A stretch of 64,000 nt of DNA from Scalesia atractyloides. Taxonomy: Eukaryota > Streptophyta > Magnoliopsida > Asterales > Asteraceae. Within the stretch, counting starts at the first letter, position 1. Every line of letters starts with the position of its first letter. Of the stretch, positions 31,247-42,536 are shown in pieces. Under the pieces are notes generated by a model. It was not told where the DNA came from. It worked only from the letters and a program-made list of their open reading frames with translations, and did no database searches. A program made the translations under genes and the position numbers. The stretch spans positions 75,205,358 to 75,269,357 of the forward strand of contig CAMTDV010000019.1 of assembly GCA_947069175.1 (NCBI GenBank). The letters are read 5' to 3'.

Positions 31247-34200
31247 AAAAGAAAATAAGTGTAAACAAGGCTAGATTCAAGTGTTCAGATTTTAATAAGA
31301 TGGATATCTTGTTATAATTACAAATGAGTTTAAAAATCTGAAATACAAAGCTGATGAATAAATCCAAGAATATGTAAAACAAATTAATATACTATTTCTT
31401 CAATATTAACATTTTTTGTAATATAAGAAAATGATTAAAATGCAATGCTTATTCATGTCTGTTGAAATAAAAAAAAATATACGAACAAGTTCAATTTGTT
31501 TATAGAAATTATACATTTGTAAGTCATATGTAGGTAAAAATTCCAAAGTGAAATAACATACGAACAAATTAATACAATGGTTTTTTTTATGAACATAACA
31601 TGCATATTATATTTATATACTAATACAAACAGTAACATAGGGTGCTATTGGCTAACTTAATAGTTGTGTTCCTTCACATCAGACCCCTTAAATAATATCC
31701 TTGAATTAATAACATAACGTATTCTAACTTAATAGTTGTGTCTCTAAAAAACAATAAGAATCACCATCAATTAAGTCACACCCATTCACACAGTCATTAA
31801 TTAATTTTCCCCCTCTCGCTCGAAATGCAAATGATATTTCCACATAAAAACTGCAAATTATATACTAACCGGGAAACGTTCTGCCGTTTGAATAACCAAC
31901 CGAAAAGTCAAATTCCATGTTAACCAATTTTTATGGTCAAATTCTACCGGTGGTGTCTTTACATTTGATCACCGAACCAACATGTCGTTTAAAAAACCTC
32001 CTGCCGTTCAAAAAAAGTTAACCAACCGAAAACTTAACAAAACCGACACATGCCGTTTCGAAAGAAAATTAACCAAACTGACGCCTCTCCTTCAGCCACT
32101 ATTTGCGACCTTTCACACCCTACTTATAACTACCCTCACCGCCACCATAAATCTCCGACCGTGTTCAAAATTATTTCTCGGTCACCCAACAAATAGAAAT
32201 CCTCCAAGATGATCGATGAGGCTGCATGCTCGCCGTACGCCGGTGGTGGGGCAGCGGTAGAGACGGTTACGGAGAAATCCGTGAGACATCCTCGGGTGGT
32301 GGTGTAATGGATAATGAAGATATGTTGTTCAGAGAAAGAGGGAGATATATATATCAAACAAGAGTATGGTGACAAAAATGGACGTTTGTTGTGGTCTTGC
32401 GGTTGTGGACTTACCGTGGTGATGCTAGGGGTGACGGTTGTGCTGCTGTTAAGAAAATAACTGTGTGGGTTTTTGAGGAAACCATCAAAAGAGTTTGAAG
32501 GGAGTATGCACTCATCATCGTCCAGTGACTCAAGTATTGCTTCTGTTTTTCTTTCTTTTTAATTTATGTATTTTTTTGGAATGCCCTTTTTCTATTTATA
32601 TTTGCTTATGTTTATTCTCTCATCATGAACCATCAATTCTAATACCACACTTATATACACATACACAATTAACCATTGATTCTCATGCATGCAGTCAAGG
32701 AGATAGATGAATATCTATTGTAGGGACATATATGAATATTTGTTGTTTATGTTTAACGCACATAGGTTTTAAATATTTTATCAATATGGATTAAAACAAC
32801 CCCGGCATGTATTTTAATAAAACAACCCCGGCATGTATTTTTAAGATGAATCAATGTAAATTCTTTTATGCTTTTAAGTTTTCTATATTATAGAGTGTGT
32901 GTATCACAACGAACCAATGTTATTCTTTCGCCCTAGTTATTGTCCAACGTTTTAACATTTATTTTTTTGTTCAGTTTAACAGTCTCGCCGTAACGTACAA
33001 ATCCTAAAAATTGACACTAATATATTGATGTAGAATGGGTTGATATATGGCATAAGTATGGCTTAGTTATTTTTGTAATGGAAAAAAAAAAAGAATTCCG
33101 GCATCTCAAATATATTAATATTTGTTCTTTTTAGGTTTATAGTTTATTTCGATGCATACTTTGTTCTTTTATTATGTACAAAGCAAAGTTAGTACTTTGT
33201 TTTTTGTTGGTGCTTATTTTCGTTCAACCATACTGAGATCCATCAAGGTCGTCGTTGTTTTCCGAAATCATTGATGAGTTTGCTTTAGTTTTTAATGTGC
33301 CTGTTTTAGAAAGATCCAATTCAAATGGTTTATAACTATCTAATCTATGTATGAGGTTATGTTGACAAATATGAAAAAGAATGTAATATGTACATCAAGG
33401 ATAATCGTCTACTCATATACTAATTCATACTCACGTCGAGCGTATTGTTCATTTTTCAGGAAGTATTAACATTTCTTAATTTTATTTGTTATAAAATTAA
33501 TAACTTTCACACCTCATACAACGATATCAAGACTTTATAACCAACTTTCCGCCGCAACGTGCGGGTTAGCGTCATCTCGTTTGTATGTAAAAAGTAACAA
33601 ATTGTAAAAACATGGAGGTGAGGTAGAGGTGAGTGAGTGAGAGAATACCTGCCTAAGGGCAAGATACGTGAGTTGTGTGATGGAATAGAGAGAGAAATGA
33701 AGAGAGAAGAAGCGGAAAAGAGAAAGAGTGGGTGAATATTGATGTAGAGGGGGAATGATGCCTCTCTCCTCTCGCTACCAATGGGGAGAGCCTTATGTGC
33801 TATAAAAGCATTGTCCTTAAATAAAAGGGGCATGTTATACCATCGTGTATGGTTATGTGGCAAGAAATTGTTCTACCACTTTAAATATTTAATTGGTTAA
33901 AACATGAGGCTATGTGTTATGGTTGATATACGAAACCAAAGGAGTGACTCATTGGGCGCGTCACACCACCACGGATACGGATGGTCGGGCATGTGAGGGC
34001 ATGGAGGCATATATGAGTGTAATGGCATGCGTGGGGCGGTAAAAGTTACTGTTGGTTTGTGGGATGGTGTGCCGACCGTTGAAGCCTTCAACAAAACAAG
34101 TTAAATTTAAAGATATGTATAAATGAACTATTTTTCATAAAAAAAGCATCCAAGTTTCTTTTGAACACCAAGGATTCTATAATTTTCCATAAACCCTCAC

Positions 34201-34483
34201 CACAATAAGTCCATATAGCAATGTGTATCATCCCACCTTTGAAAAGGATCCATACGAACATTACAATGCTGGTCGGTGACACATACCCCTTACGAACCCG
34301 CCACCACTGACACATAAATGGGTTTCTGACACCCAACTTGTACTTGATATCTAGGGCCGGCTCAGAGAATTCGTGGACCCTGTTCGAGATCGAAAAAACG
34401 TGCTCTTAGGCCTTAATGAAATTGGGTATTGGGCTTATTAAAGGTCAAAATCGAATGCTAATGGGCTAATAACTAATCTAAAC
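31247..34483. other. 3.2 kb intergenic stretch, no gene seen
   Basis: Searched for the missing receptor ectodomain (CxxC patterns, GUB_WAK motifs) on the minus strand and found none. Contains a CCGCCGCAACGTGCGGG phrase near 33550 of the kind seen near plant Helitron ends, but no full Helitron can be delimited. Confidence 0.45.
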
Positions 34484-35543
34484 TAGAGATGGGCATAAAA
34501 ACCGGTTCCGAACCCGAACCGGTAGAACCGAACTAGAACCGGTTCCAGTTCCTACCCGACATTAAGTAGAACCGGTTCCGGGTTCAAAATACCCGTTGGT
34601 TCCAACCCGGTTCCACAATTTTACCATTTGAATCGGGTCGTACCCGGTTCCTACCTGTACCCGGTTTCTTACTGGAACCGGTTCTGAGTAATTTTATTTT
34701 TTTTGTAACGGTTAATTTTTTGTTTTTTAATTTTAACCGATTATTGTTACTATTTTTATTTATCAATGTAACTAATAATAAAAATAAAAAATAACAAACA
34801 CAATAGAAAGAAACATTACACAAACTTTATTAAAACACCAAACCAAACGGGTTACATCAAAATTTGAAGAACCGGTGCCGGAACCTTCTCCCGTCTCATT
34901 TTTCTTTGCCTTCGTCACTGGGCAATGCCGCTCGGTGTGTTTCTTAAGGGTTGAGTTGGCTGCGGCCTTCATAAATTTTCCGCAAGCTTTGCATCTAGCC
35001 ATCTCGTGGCTGTCGGACATTAAACAAAGATCAAAATTCTTCCATATAGCTGGGTTTCTTTTCGTCTCTAAGACCGTAACAACTTCGTCGTTGCATGCCA
35101 TAGGTATTTTGCAAGAATTTAGAAGATGATTGATTTTGTAAGTTGATGATGGTGAGTGTTAAGTTTTGAAATGGTAAGTAGGGAGGGGTTTATAAAAAAA
35201 AACCGATTTCGACTGTCAGGAACCGGTTCCCAACGTAACATTTATCAGGAACCGGTTCTGAACAGTAAAAAGTCAGGTTTTACTGTCAGGAACCGGTTCT
35301 GAACAGTAAAAAAGTCAGGTTTACTGTCAGGAACCGGTTCCGCACCATACCCGGTTCCACACCATACCCGGTTCCATAATACCCGTACCCGGTTCTACAC
35401 GGTTCCATATTCTTGGGTGTGAACCCGGGTAGGAACTGGACCCGGTTCCACACCATACCCGGTTCCAATGACATCCAAGCAGAACCGGGTCCGGGTTGGA
35501 ACCGGTTCCGGGTAATAATAAAACCCGATTATGCCCATCTCTA
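34484..35543. mobile_element. hAT deletion derivative with CCGGTTCC subterminal repeats
   Basis: Inverted ends TAGAGATGGGCATAA and TTATGCCCATCTCTA, 1060 bp apart. Both sides are filled with ACCGGTTCC/GGAACCGGT repeats. The middle retains the first exon of a BED-finger transposase (35101 to 34856, minus strand). I find no 8-bp duplication in the flanks, so it is old or rearranged. Confidence 0.8.
34856..35101 (-). pseudogene. BED zinc-finger exon of an Ac-like hAT transposase
   Basis: ATG at 35101; about 82 codons to a GTAACC donor near 34855. The finger is WKNFDLCLM...CKACGKFMKAA...LKKHTERHC (C2-H-C/H spacing of BED fingers that bind the element's own subterminal repeats). The rest of the transposase is missing, so only the DNA-binding module is left; frame is open. 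Confidence 0.75.
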
Positions 35544-36968
35544 TTTGTCACTGAAAACTTAGCTTTTCAATAAATGTCTCATTTCTCAATGTTAAACAAT
35601 CGCAAGAGAGCGGTTTTCGCCTCGTGTCTGCCACGTAAACAAAGGGGGCTTTGCCCTCCAAAACCCTAAAACCATTGGGTGATGGGTAAGTGAGAATTTT
35701 TTTTATATATTCTCACATGCCTACACTTAAACATCTATGATCTACCCCAAAGTCAAAGCCAAGTCAAAGAGCAACATGGCCTCAACGCCTGTGAGAAACT
35801 CTAAGCCCCCAAGGGGCATCATGTTGGAGGGGGTGGTGTGTGTGGTGGGGGGTGTGGAGGGGCTTGCCCCCTCTCCACATCACCACAGCGGGTGGCGGGT
35901 AGGCTTAAGGCTGGGATAGTTTGTTATTATGTTACTTGAAACTTATATAATGTAATATTGTTGTTAACTTTACAGCTAATTAGACTTATATAAATAAAAA
36001 GAAATCCTTAAAAATAAAAAGAACGAAGACAACTTAAAGTGGATTGACATTGCAAGCATTGGGGGAGGTTACTTGTGGCCCGGGGGTATCCGGCTCCCAC
36101 CGATTTTTCGTTCTTCGTGTTAATTTTACCGAAAATTGAATTTTTTTAGTGTAAAATACTAATTTTTTAGAGTCTGGCCCCACTGGGTTTTCGTTTAAGC
36201 ACCACCATGCAAGCCGAGTCAATTTTGCTAGCATAGTTAATTGCTCGAATAGCAGCTAATGTCAGGTAGGCTTGAACTCACTCGTTGAACAATTCTACAA
36301 TCACATCATTTAGTTTTATGAGAACGGAATGCTTGAGTAAATGTAACTTTTTTTTAACTTGCATCAATCCTACCTTATAACTTGAACTCAAAAAATAACT
36401 TGAAAACAACACGTGTAAAAAAAAATTGAGCCCACCATATAACTAACTATGAATAAAAATTATAGTCAGTGAATATAAAATTAAGAGTGGTGGGATAGTT
36501 TGCATAATCTCTCTGTAGATCCTAACAACCTTTCGAAGCATGTGGGTAAACTCTTTTTGCCAACAAATGACATGTTATATTGTTTTTTTTCCCGTTGCAG
36601 TCACAGACCTCAGCGTCTCCTCAATGTTGGAATATATTCAAATTTCATCATGTGTTAACCAAACATTATCTAATTCCACAGGATTTTGCGAACCAAACGA
36701 CCCTAGAGCTAGAGGAAAATGAGACCGTATCTAATATAACATAAAAAAAGATTATACTATCATTTGGAGCGATTGCTTATTTTCTGTTGAGGTTGAGCCG
36801 CCCCTGAATTCATGTTTACATAAATGATTGACATCTATCAAGCGTTGTAACCAAGTGATGAAACCCGAAACTGAAAGTGATTGCATCCATTTATAAGTAA
36901 ACAGCTCTTCATTTAATAAACTTTTGTAACCAACATGAGTTACATGATATTATTAAGCGATATTATAC
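35544..36968. other. Intergenic, no gene seen
   Basis: Contains a G-rich stretch near 35820-35900 and a segment at 36040-36240 with a dispersed-repeat look. No supported gene. Confidence 0.4.
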
Positions 36969-37003
36969 TTAGGGGCTGTTTGGCAACTTCTGAATGGTTA
37001 AGT

Positions 37004-37438
37004 CAGGGCCGGCCCAAAGGGTGTGCCGTGATGGACGACGGCTCAGGGCCCAAACCCATCGGGCGCCCAACTTTTTTTTGTTTTCGTATTAGTTTTACAT
37101 TGTAAAGTTAGAATATATACGTAATAAATCGAAAAAATACCATGATGAATCACATGGTTTGGTGGTTTGAAAGTCACTTTAATAATAAGAAACCGCGGGT
37201 TCTAATCCCGGCGTCCTCGGTTTTTTTCTTATCTATTTATTAAATGCAAATCACAATAATTACCTAATTTTGTCAAGTTACATTAAATGATTGGTGTTGA
37301 TTCAAATGACATTATTTCATTTTCATAAATTAAATTTTTATATATATATATATTCTTATAAAAAAATTATATTTAAGGGGCGTATTTTCTGTTCGCACAG
37401 GGCCTAAAGATTTTCGAACATTTTCGGAGACGGCCTTG
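37004..37438. mobile_element. hAT-type MITE nested in the Tourist-like MITE
   Basis: 435 bp, ends CAGGGCCGGCCC and GAGACGGCCTTG, flanked by perfect 8-bp duplications GGTTAAGT (36996-37003 and 37439-37446). GGTTAAGT belongs to the repeat unit of the Tourist-like element, which proves the nesting order. Confidence 0.9.
37147..37219 (+). pseudogene. tRNA-like sequence inside the hAT MITE
   Basis: Has a tRNA-like 3' half: GCGGGTTCTAATCCCGGC forms a good T arm with a near-consensus B box, followed by a T run like a Pol III stop. The 5' half (CATGGTTTGGTGGTTTGAAAG) only loosely fits an A box and D arm. Confidence 0.5.
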
Positions 37439-38043
37439 GGTTAAGTGCTGAACCCGTAAGAGGTCTGAACCATTAAGTGCTGAACCAGTAATATGTCTGA
37501 ACCATTAAGAGTCAGTATAATGTTTAACTGTTCAGAGGCAAATGTCTGACCAATTCAGATTAGAGGTCTTAATCATTCAGACTCTGTATGAAACTTAACT
37601 ATTCAGAGGCAAATTTCTGAACCATTCAGACATATGCTCACGAAACAAACAGTCTGAATCATTAAGTGCTGAACCAGTAAGAGATTTGAACCATTAAGAG
37701 TCTAATTAAAATGTAAACAAACAGCCTCTTACCCTATCTAGTATAACATAAAAAAGATGATACTTTCTCTTATAGAAACTTTGAAACCAATGAATAATCA
37801 TCAATATAAATAATAATTTGTTATTTACACGTCTGCTTTGATAACATAAAGCTGCATGAAGATGAATAATTAATTTGGTTCTCAGATATTAGAATAAGAT
37901 GATGAAACAAAATCTTTCTTTACAAAAAGAAACCAATTTTTATGCATAAAATCAGAAAACAAAACTTAATAGTTAATACGCAATGTTATTCAGTATTCTG
38001 TAATCCGTAATACAAATTGAGTAGCAAAATAAAGCTACATCTT

Positions 38044-38125
38044 GTCGATATGTCCGAGTGGTTAAGGAGATAGACTTGAAATCTATTGGGCTTCGCCCGC
38101 GCAGGTTCGAACCCTGCTGTCGACA
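38044..38125 (+). tRNA. tRNA-Ser(UGA)
   Basis: 82-nt class II tRNA. Acceptor stem GTCGATA/TGTCGAC (one G-T wobble), A box TGTCCGAGTGGTTAAGG, anticodon arm around CTTGAAA with anticodon TGA, long variable arm TTGGGCTTCGCCCG, B box GGTTCGAACCC. CCA is not encoded. A T run after the gene (38129 on) is a Pol III terminator. No intron. Delivers serine to UCA and other UCN codons in the cytosol. Confidence 0.96.
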
Positions 38126-38959
38126 AAATTTTTTTTGTTATTTGTTAAATTCCTTCTAAATAAGTTTTTTCAAATTTTGAAAAGCTAATAAAACTGCTTT
38201 TTTTGTAGTGTAAAAATCGTAAGAATCCAAATATCCTCACTTATTTGTTCGGTAAAAATCATTTTCTTTGGTAATATCTGACTTAGCAAAGTCTTTTTCC
38301 CCATGTACATATTGTTTAAATTTGTTTCGTGAAACACATAATAGAAGATTCGAGTGGAGTGAAGAGACAAAGAAGAGAGCGAAAGCGGTAATATGTGTGG
38401 ATGATGTTGGATCTTTGCGTGATTTTTATAATGTTAGCACTCACAACACGCGAACTTCTATGTTTGGACAATTGGACTCATCATGTTGTCTATTCTTTAT
38501 TCGTCCCACACGGATGTTTCATAGTTGGAGGGTGCATGTTCTCACCTAGTCTTGATCCTATGACCTTTAGATAAGTGTAACATTTAGTTAAAATAAAAAC
38601 TGAAAAGAACAACAAGGCACATATTTTGTCATGTCATTCAAAAAAACAAACATATCCTTTCATAACACAAAAGGACTATAACTATAGATCTGAACACATA
38701 AACAAGTAAGTAATGGGAACGAATATATGTACCACAACTCATGACCAAAGAATTGGGAATCAATGTATCAAAATCGTGATTGGAGAAATGGGCGATTCTA
38801 GTTTCTCGTGATTTCTTCAATAGGGAAAACACAATAGATTGGCGCAATGGGAGAAGACTAACGAGTGTGTGAAATTGAAGAACCAGAGAAACCAAAATCG
38901 TCGAATTTTCTTGGGCTGCAACTTAACAGAAAACAAAATAGAATTAGAAAAATCATATA
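38126..38959. other. Intergenic, no gene seen
   Basis: Pol III terminator T run at its start, then AT-rich sequence without a supported gene. The RT remnant may extend slightly into its right end. Confidence 0.4.
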
Positions 38960-39995
38960 TTTGCAGCCCTCATGCTCAATATATCCTGACTGTAATCCCC
39001 ATTGAAGGGCACCAAACACATTCAAGTCCCAATCGAACAATCAAACGAAGAATACTTTGGATAACTCCCAATATTATTGATTATCACCAAGAAAACTAAC
39101 TCAAAAACTTGGATTACAAATCCCTACCTAATACACGGTATATATAGCTAACCTAACACGTTAGACTACAACTAGGATTCCTATTAATTAATTACATAAT
39201 AATTATCTAACACACTTCCTAACATAACACGTATAGAATATTAGACAATTATCCACTAATTAATTAATATTGTTAATCTATCAACTCCTAAACTTGAGCT
39301 GATCATTATCTCTAACCGACTCCACGCATTGAAGCCATGAGTACGATTAGGAATTCCCAACACACATGTCACATGTCATCGATGTAGTGTCGGGTCATCT
39401 TTAAACACATGTTAATGATCCCTTTGTTTCCGCTTGACGAGCTTTCAGGTTTGTTTAGATAATTTTGAGGAGCATGCGGTCCATTTCAAGGAACTATCAG
39501 GCTTTAAATACAGACATAACTTCATTACGGATGTCGTATGTGATGTGTTTAAATGGGCTGAATCTCCGCCAAAAAGAGGGTCCTGTAAATTTCCTGACAG
39601 ACGCTCTTGAAGGGTGGTCCACCCTCCAGCTAACAGACATTCGTGTTCGGTTAGGCAGATGGGAAACACGTTTGTGTGGACCTTATCAGAGTATCTCTTT
39701 TGTTGGACTCAGGGAAAACCGTTTCGTGGTTGGTCAGGCTGTGTTGAAAGCAAAATCAAAGAAAGTTGCTAAGCATGAAAAAACTTGTCTTGAGAATCAA
39801 CATGTCTTCATTCCCTTTGCCTTTGATTTTGGTTCCTTTGCTCCTGTCAGTTTTCTGAACATAGTACAAAAAGTCGTGCACAACAATTTCTCAATGTCAA
39901 GAAACTAGGGTTTTGTTTTCGATAGAATTAGATGTGCTATGTAAAAGATGGTTGCGGCGCAACTTGTTGCCTGTTTACCTATCATTCTTATGTAA
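38960..39995 (+). pseudogene. C-terminal remnant of RT-element protein, split by a solo LTR
   Basis: HAQYILTVIPI is readable at about 38970-39002, then a solo LTR (39003-39362) interrupts, then EEHAVHFKELSGFKYRH near 39460-39510, GPVNFLTDALEGWSTLQL near 39580, VGLRENRFVVGQAVLKA near 39695-39750 and NQHVFIPFAFDFGSFAP near 39795-39850, ending VAAQLVACLP near 39970. It is collinear with the better preserved copy at 63320-64000. Several frameshifts and stops. The family is a plant reverse-transcriptase element, with a zinc-finger plus nuclease-like tail. Confidence 0.78.
39003..39362 (-). repeat. Solo LTR, 360 bp
   Basis: Ends TGAAGGGCACC and GGAATTCCCAACA (TG...CA), minus orientation likely because a TATATATA-type box and transcript-end-like region are read on that strand. 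Flanks CCCAT and CACAT match at 4 of 5 positions. Removing it reunites two collinear parts of the RT remnant. Confidence 0.75.
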
Positions 39996-40361
39996 TTTTC
40001 TTTATATTTTGAGGAAAAAAAATACATATTCAAAAGAGGTAAAATGGTCATAAACTAAAAACTCATTTAAAGACTGTATATGTGATATTATAATTTTTGG
40101 TTGAGCATATATGTTGTTTGATAAGTCAGGTAACTACATATATATTCATGATTTTATAGTATGGTGTTTGTCCTTGCAAAATAGTATGAGTTTTAATTTT
40201 AATTTTGTAAGTTCAAGATTAAGTAATAGTTTAGCTGTAAAAAATGCTCTTAACAAAAAGGTAAATAGGTAAATGAAATTCTTCATTCTTTATTTTTCAT
40301 TTAATGTTGATGTTGATATTAATTTTTGTTTACATAGCTTTCTCATATAAAATTGTTTTTA

Positions 40362-41135
40362 GAACAAACCTAATGCACCGCATTTAGCGATGCATTTGGG
40401 TGACATGGATAAGAAAACAAAAATGCTGCATTGGGAGGGTTAATAAATTTGAACTGTGCATGTAGCGACGTGCGTTGCATTTAGCTAACTTTGATCCAAA
40501 ATAATTAATGCACCTTCTTTTTTTATTTCATAAGTTAAAACAATAATGAACTTCAAATATTTATGTTCTTTTTCTCGTGCAACAACTAACAAATATAATG
40601 GTCAAAATATTATTTATTTATTTTTTTCAAGAACTAAACGGTAACATGTAGAAATCAAACGGTGTTCCTTTTAAATTTTGTAATATATGCAATATTTTGT
40701 TTTCTATTGTTTCGTTTTCCTTCGCAATGTATCTCTGATTCACTCCCAGATCATAACTAAGGGATATTAGGTTTTTTAGTTTTTTTTCTTCACAACGTAT
40801 CCTTCTAAATTAAGTGATATTTAGTTTTAAAAATTCTAACGTATAAAAATCTATTTAGTTATCTTATTTAGGTACTAATTATTAAAAAAATATTTACGTC
40901 TCCTTCACAATTAATTGTTTTAACAATGAGTAAATAGAATAAATGTATTAATTATAAAAGTATTTGTGTATTTATAACAATAATTGTAAAAGTTGGTAAT
41001 GATGTGAATATGAAAGTATTAGTAAATATGTTTGTAGGATTTGAGGAGAAATAAGTGTTTTTTAAGCATTTGTAAAAATCTGATGTGACTGGATAAGATT
41101 TTAGATGCATTTAGCACATTGTATTGGTGATGATC
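40362..41135. mobile_element. Possible long foldback MITE
   Basis: Left AATGCACCGCATTTAGCGAT and, inverted, right CCAATACAATGTGCTAAATG with further pairing to GGATAAGA/TCTTATCC. The duplication is not clear and the ends are approximate. No ORF. Confidence 0.35.
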
Positions 41136-41824
41136 TTAATACTATGAAACCACTCAGGTGTGGAATTAAAGTCACAAAAAAAACTTAGGTTTCCAATAAA
41201 TGTCAAAATCACCAAAAAGAAAAATTCAATAAATCACAAGACATGATTAGGCTAGAGCAAAGTGTCTTGTAATAATTTATGAGTCCAGCTTGAGTTAAAT
41301 GTAATTTTGTGTTAGGCTCTTAAGAATAATGCATTATAAGATACCCTACTCGTAGGATCATTTATATTTCCAAACTCATGCCGATTTCTTTAGTTTGATA
41401 TTTGTTTTACCTATGACATTTATAATTTATTATTGTTACTAGCTTGTATGAAATTTTGTATTAACACTAACATGTATAAATCCTCAACATGCAACTTCAT
41501 AAGATTATACGTACTAGAATAACTTAAAACTATATTTTATAGGAGACGACCAGGTGTATATTGTGTATCGATCGATAGCCACCCGTAGGATTATATAAAT
41601 TTCCAAACTCATGTTGATCCCCAATTTTCTTGTACTGTATACATGTTTTACGGCACATAGTGTTTTCATGTTGATGAAAAGTGATTTTGGTTTCTAAAAT
41701 ATAGCTAAAACATATTAGTAAATACTTATGTTTTTTCTTTTAAATATACCAATTGCTATGAAAAAGCTAACAAATACTTCAGATATTATATGCTAATTAC
41801 AATATTAAAACGCCATTCACAACC

Positions 41825-41906
41825 GTCGATGTGTCCGAGTGGTTAAGGAGATAGACTTGAAATCTATTGGGCTTCGCCCACGCAGGTTCGAACCCTGCTG
41901 TCGACG
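41825..41906 (+). tRNA. tRNA-Ser(UGA), second copy
   Basis: Differs from the 38044 copy at a few bases only (GTCGATG in the acceptor end, CCCACG in the variable arm region) and keeps the TGA anticodon, A and B boxes. T run after the gene (41909 on) serves as terminator. Flanks share no clear similarity with the first copy beyond the gene itself. Confidence 0.96.
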
Positions 41907-42536
41907 AATTTTTTGTTTAATAATTTTCTAACCTCATTCTATTTTCATAATTTTAGGTTAAAATGTGACGAATATAGTAGATATGGAACCAAGGGTTGAC
42001 ATTTCTAACATATAATGTGAAGATTTTTAAATAATTACGTGTGTATGCTATGATATATGTTATGTATTGTCCAGTACGATATATCATTATTTCATAAAGC
42101 TTGTTTATGTTTTCTTATGAGTTAACTGTCATTTTTTGTTTATGTGTTTGTCCAATTATGTCAGTTCAAACGAAATTTCAAATTTTACAATTTTTATTCC
42201 TGACATTCATGAAGCATGCCAAATCCATTAAAAAAACTAAGATTGAATCAAATAATTTGACAAACCACATGGATGAAAATGACAGTTAACTTATGATTTT
42301 TTTATGTTTCAAGAATGTCAGAGACGAAAATTGTACAAATTTAAAATTTGGTCTGAACTGATATCATTAGGGCAAAATATAGGGGCGAAAATAACAGTTA
42401 ACTCTTTTCTTATTAATAAGAACAAGGAAAAGTAATAACAGCTCCATGCAGTTTATTTAAATGATTAGAACTTTTCAGAATATATGAAGGATAATTTTAA
42501 ATCATGTATTTGTTTGTTGTTTATTAAATCATATAA
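41907..42536. other. Intergenic, no gene seen
   Basis: AT-rich. A foldback of CATAAGTTAACTGTCATTTT-type sequence lies near 42113 and 42270-42410. No gene. Confidence 0.4.

Larger units (their letters stand above)
36972..37728. mobile_element. Tourist-like (PIF/Harbinger) MITE, interrupted by a hAT MITE
   Basis: Inverted ends GGGGCTGTTTGGC and AACAAACAGCCTC with the 3-bp duplication TTA on both sides (36969-36971; 37729-37731), as for PIF/Harbinger elements. Without the nested element it is about 314 bp and consists largely of repeats of CTGAACCATTAAGAG and CAGAGGCAAATGTCTGA. No coding sequence. Confidence 0.85.

Noticed and set aside
32136..32375. 79-codon minus-strand ORF near a TATATATA stretch
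   Set aside because: No motif, no splice context, composition like surrounding non-coding DNA.
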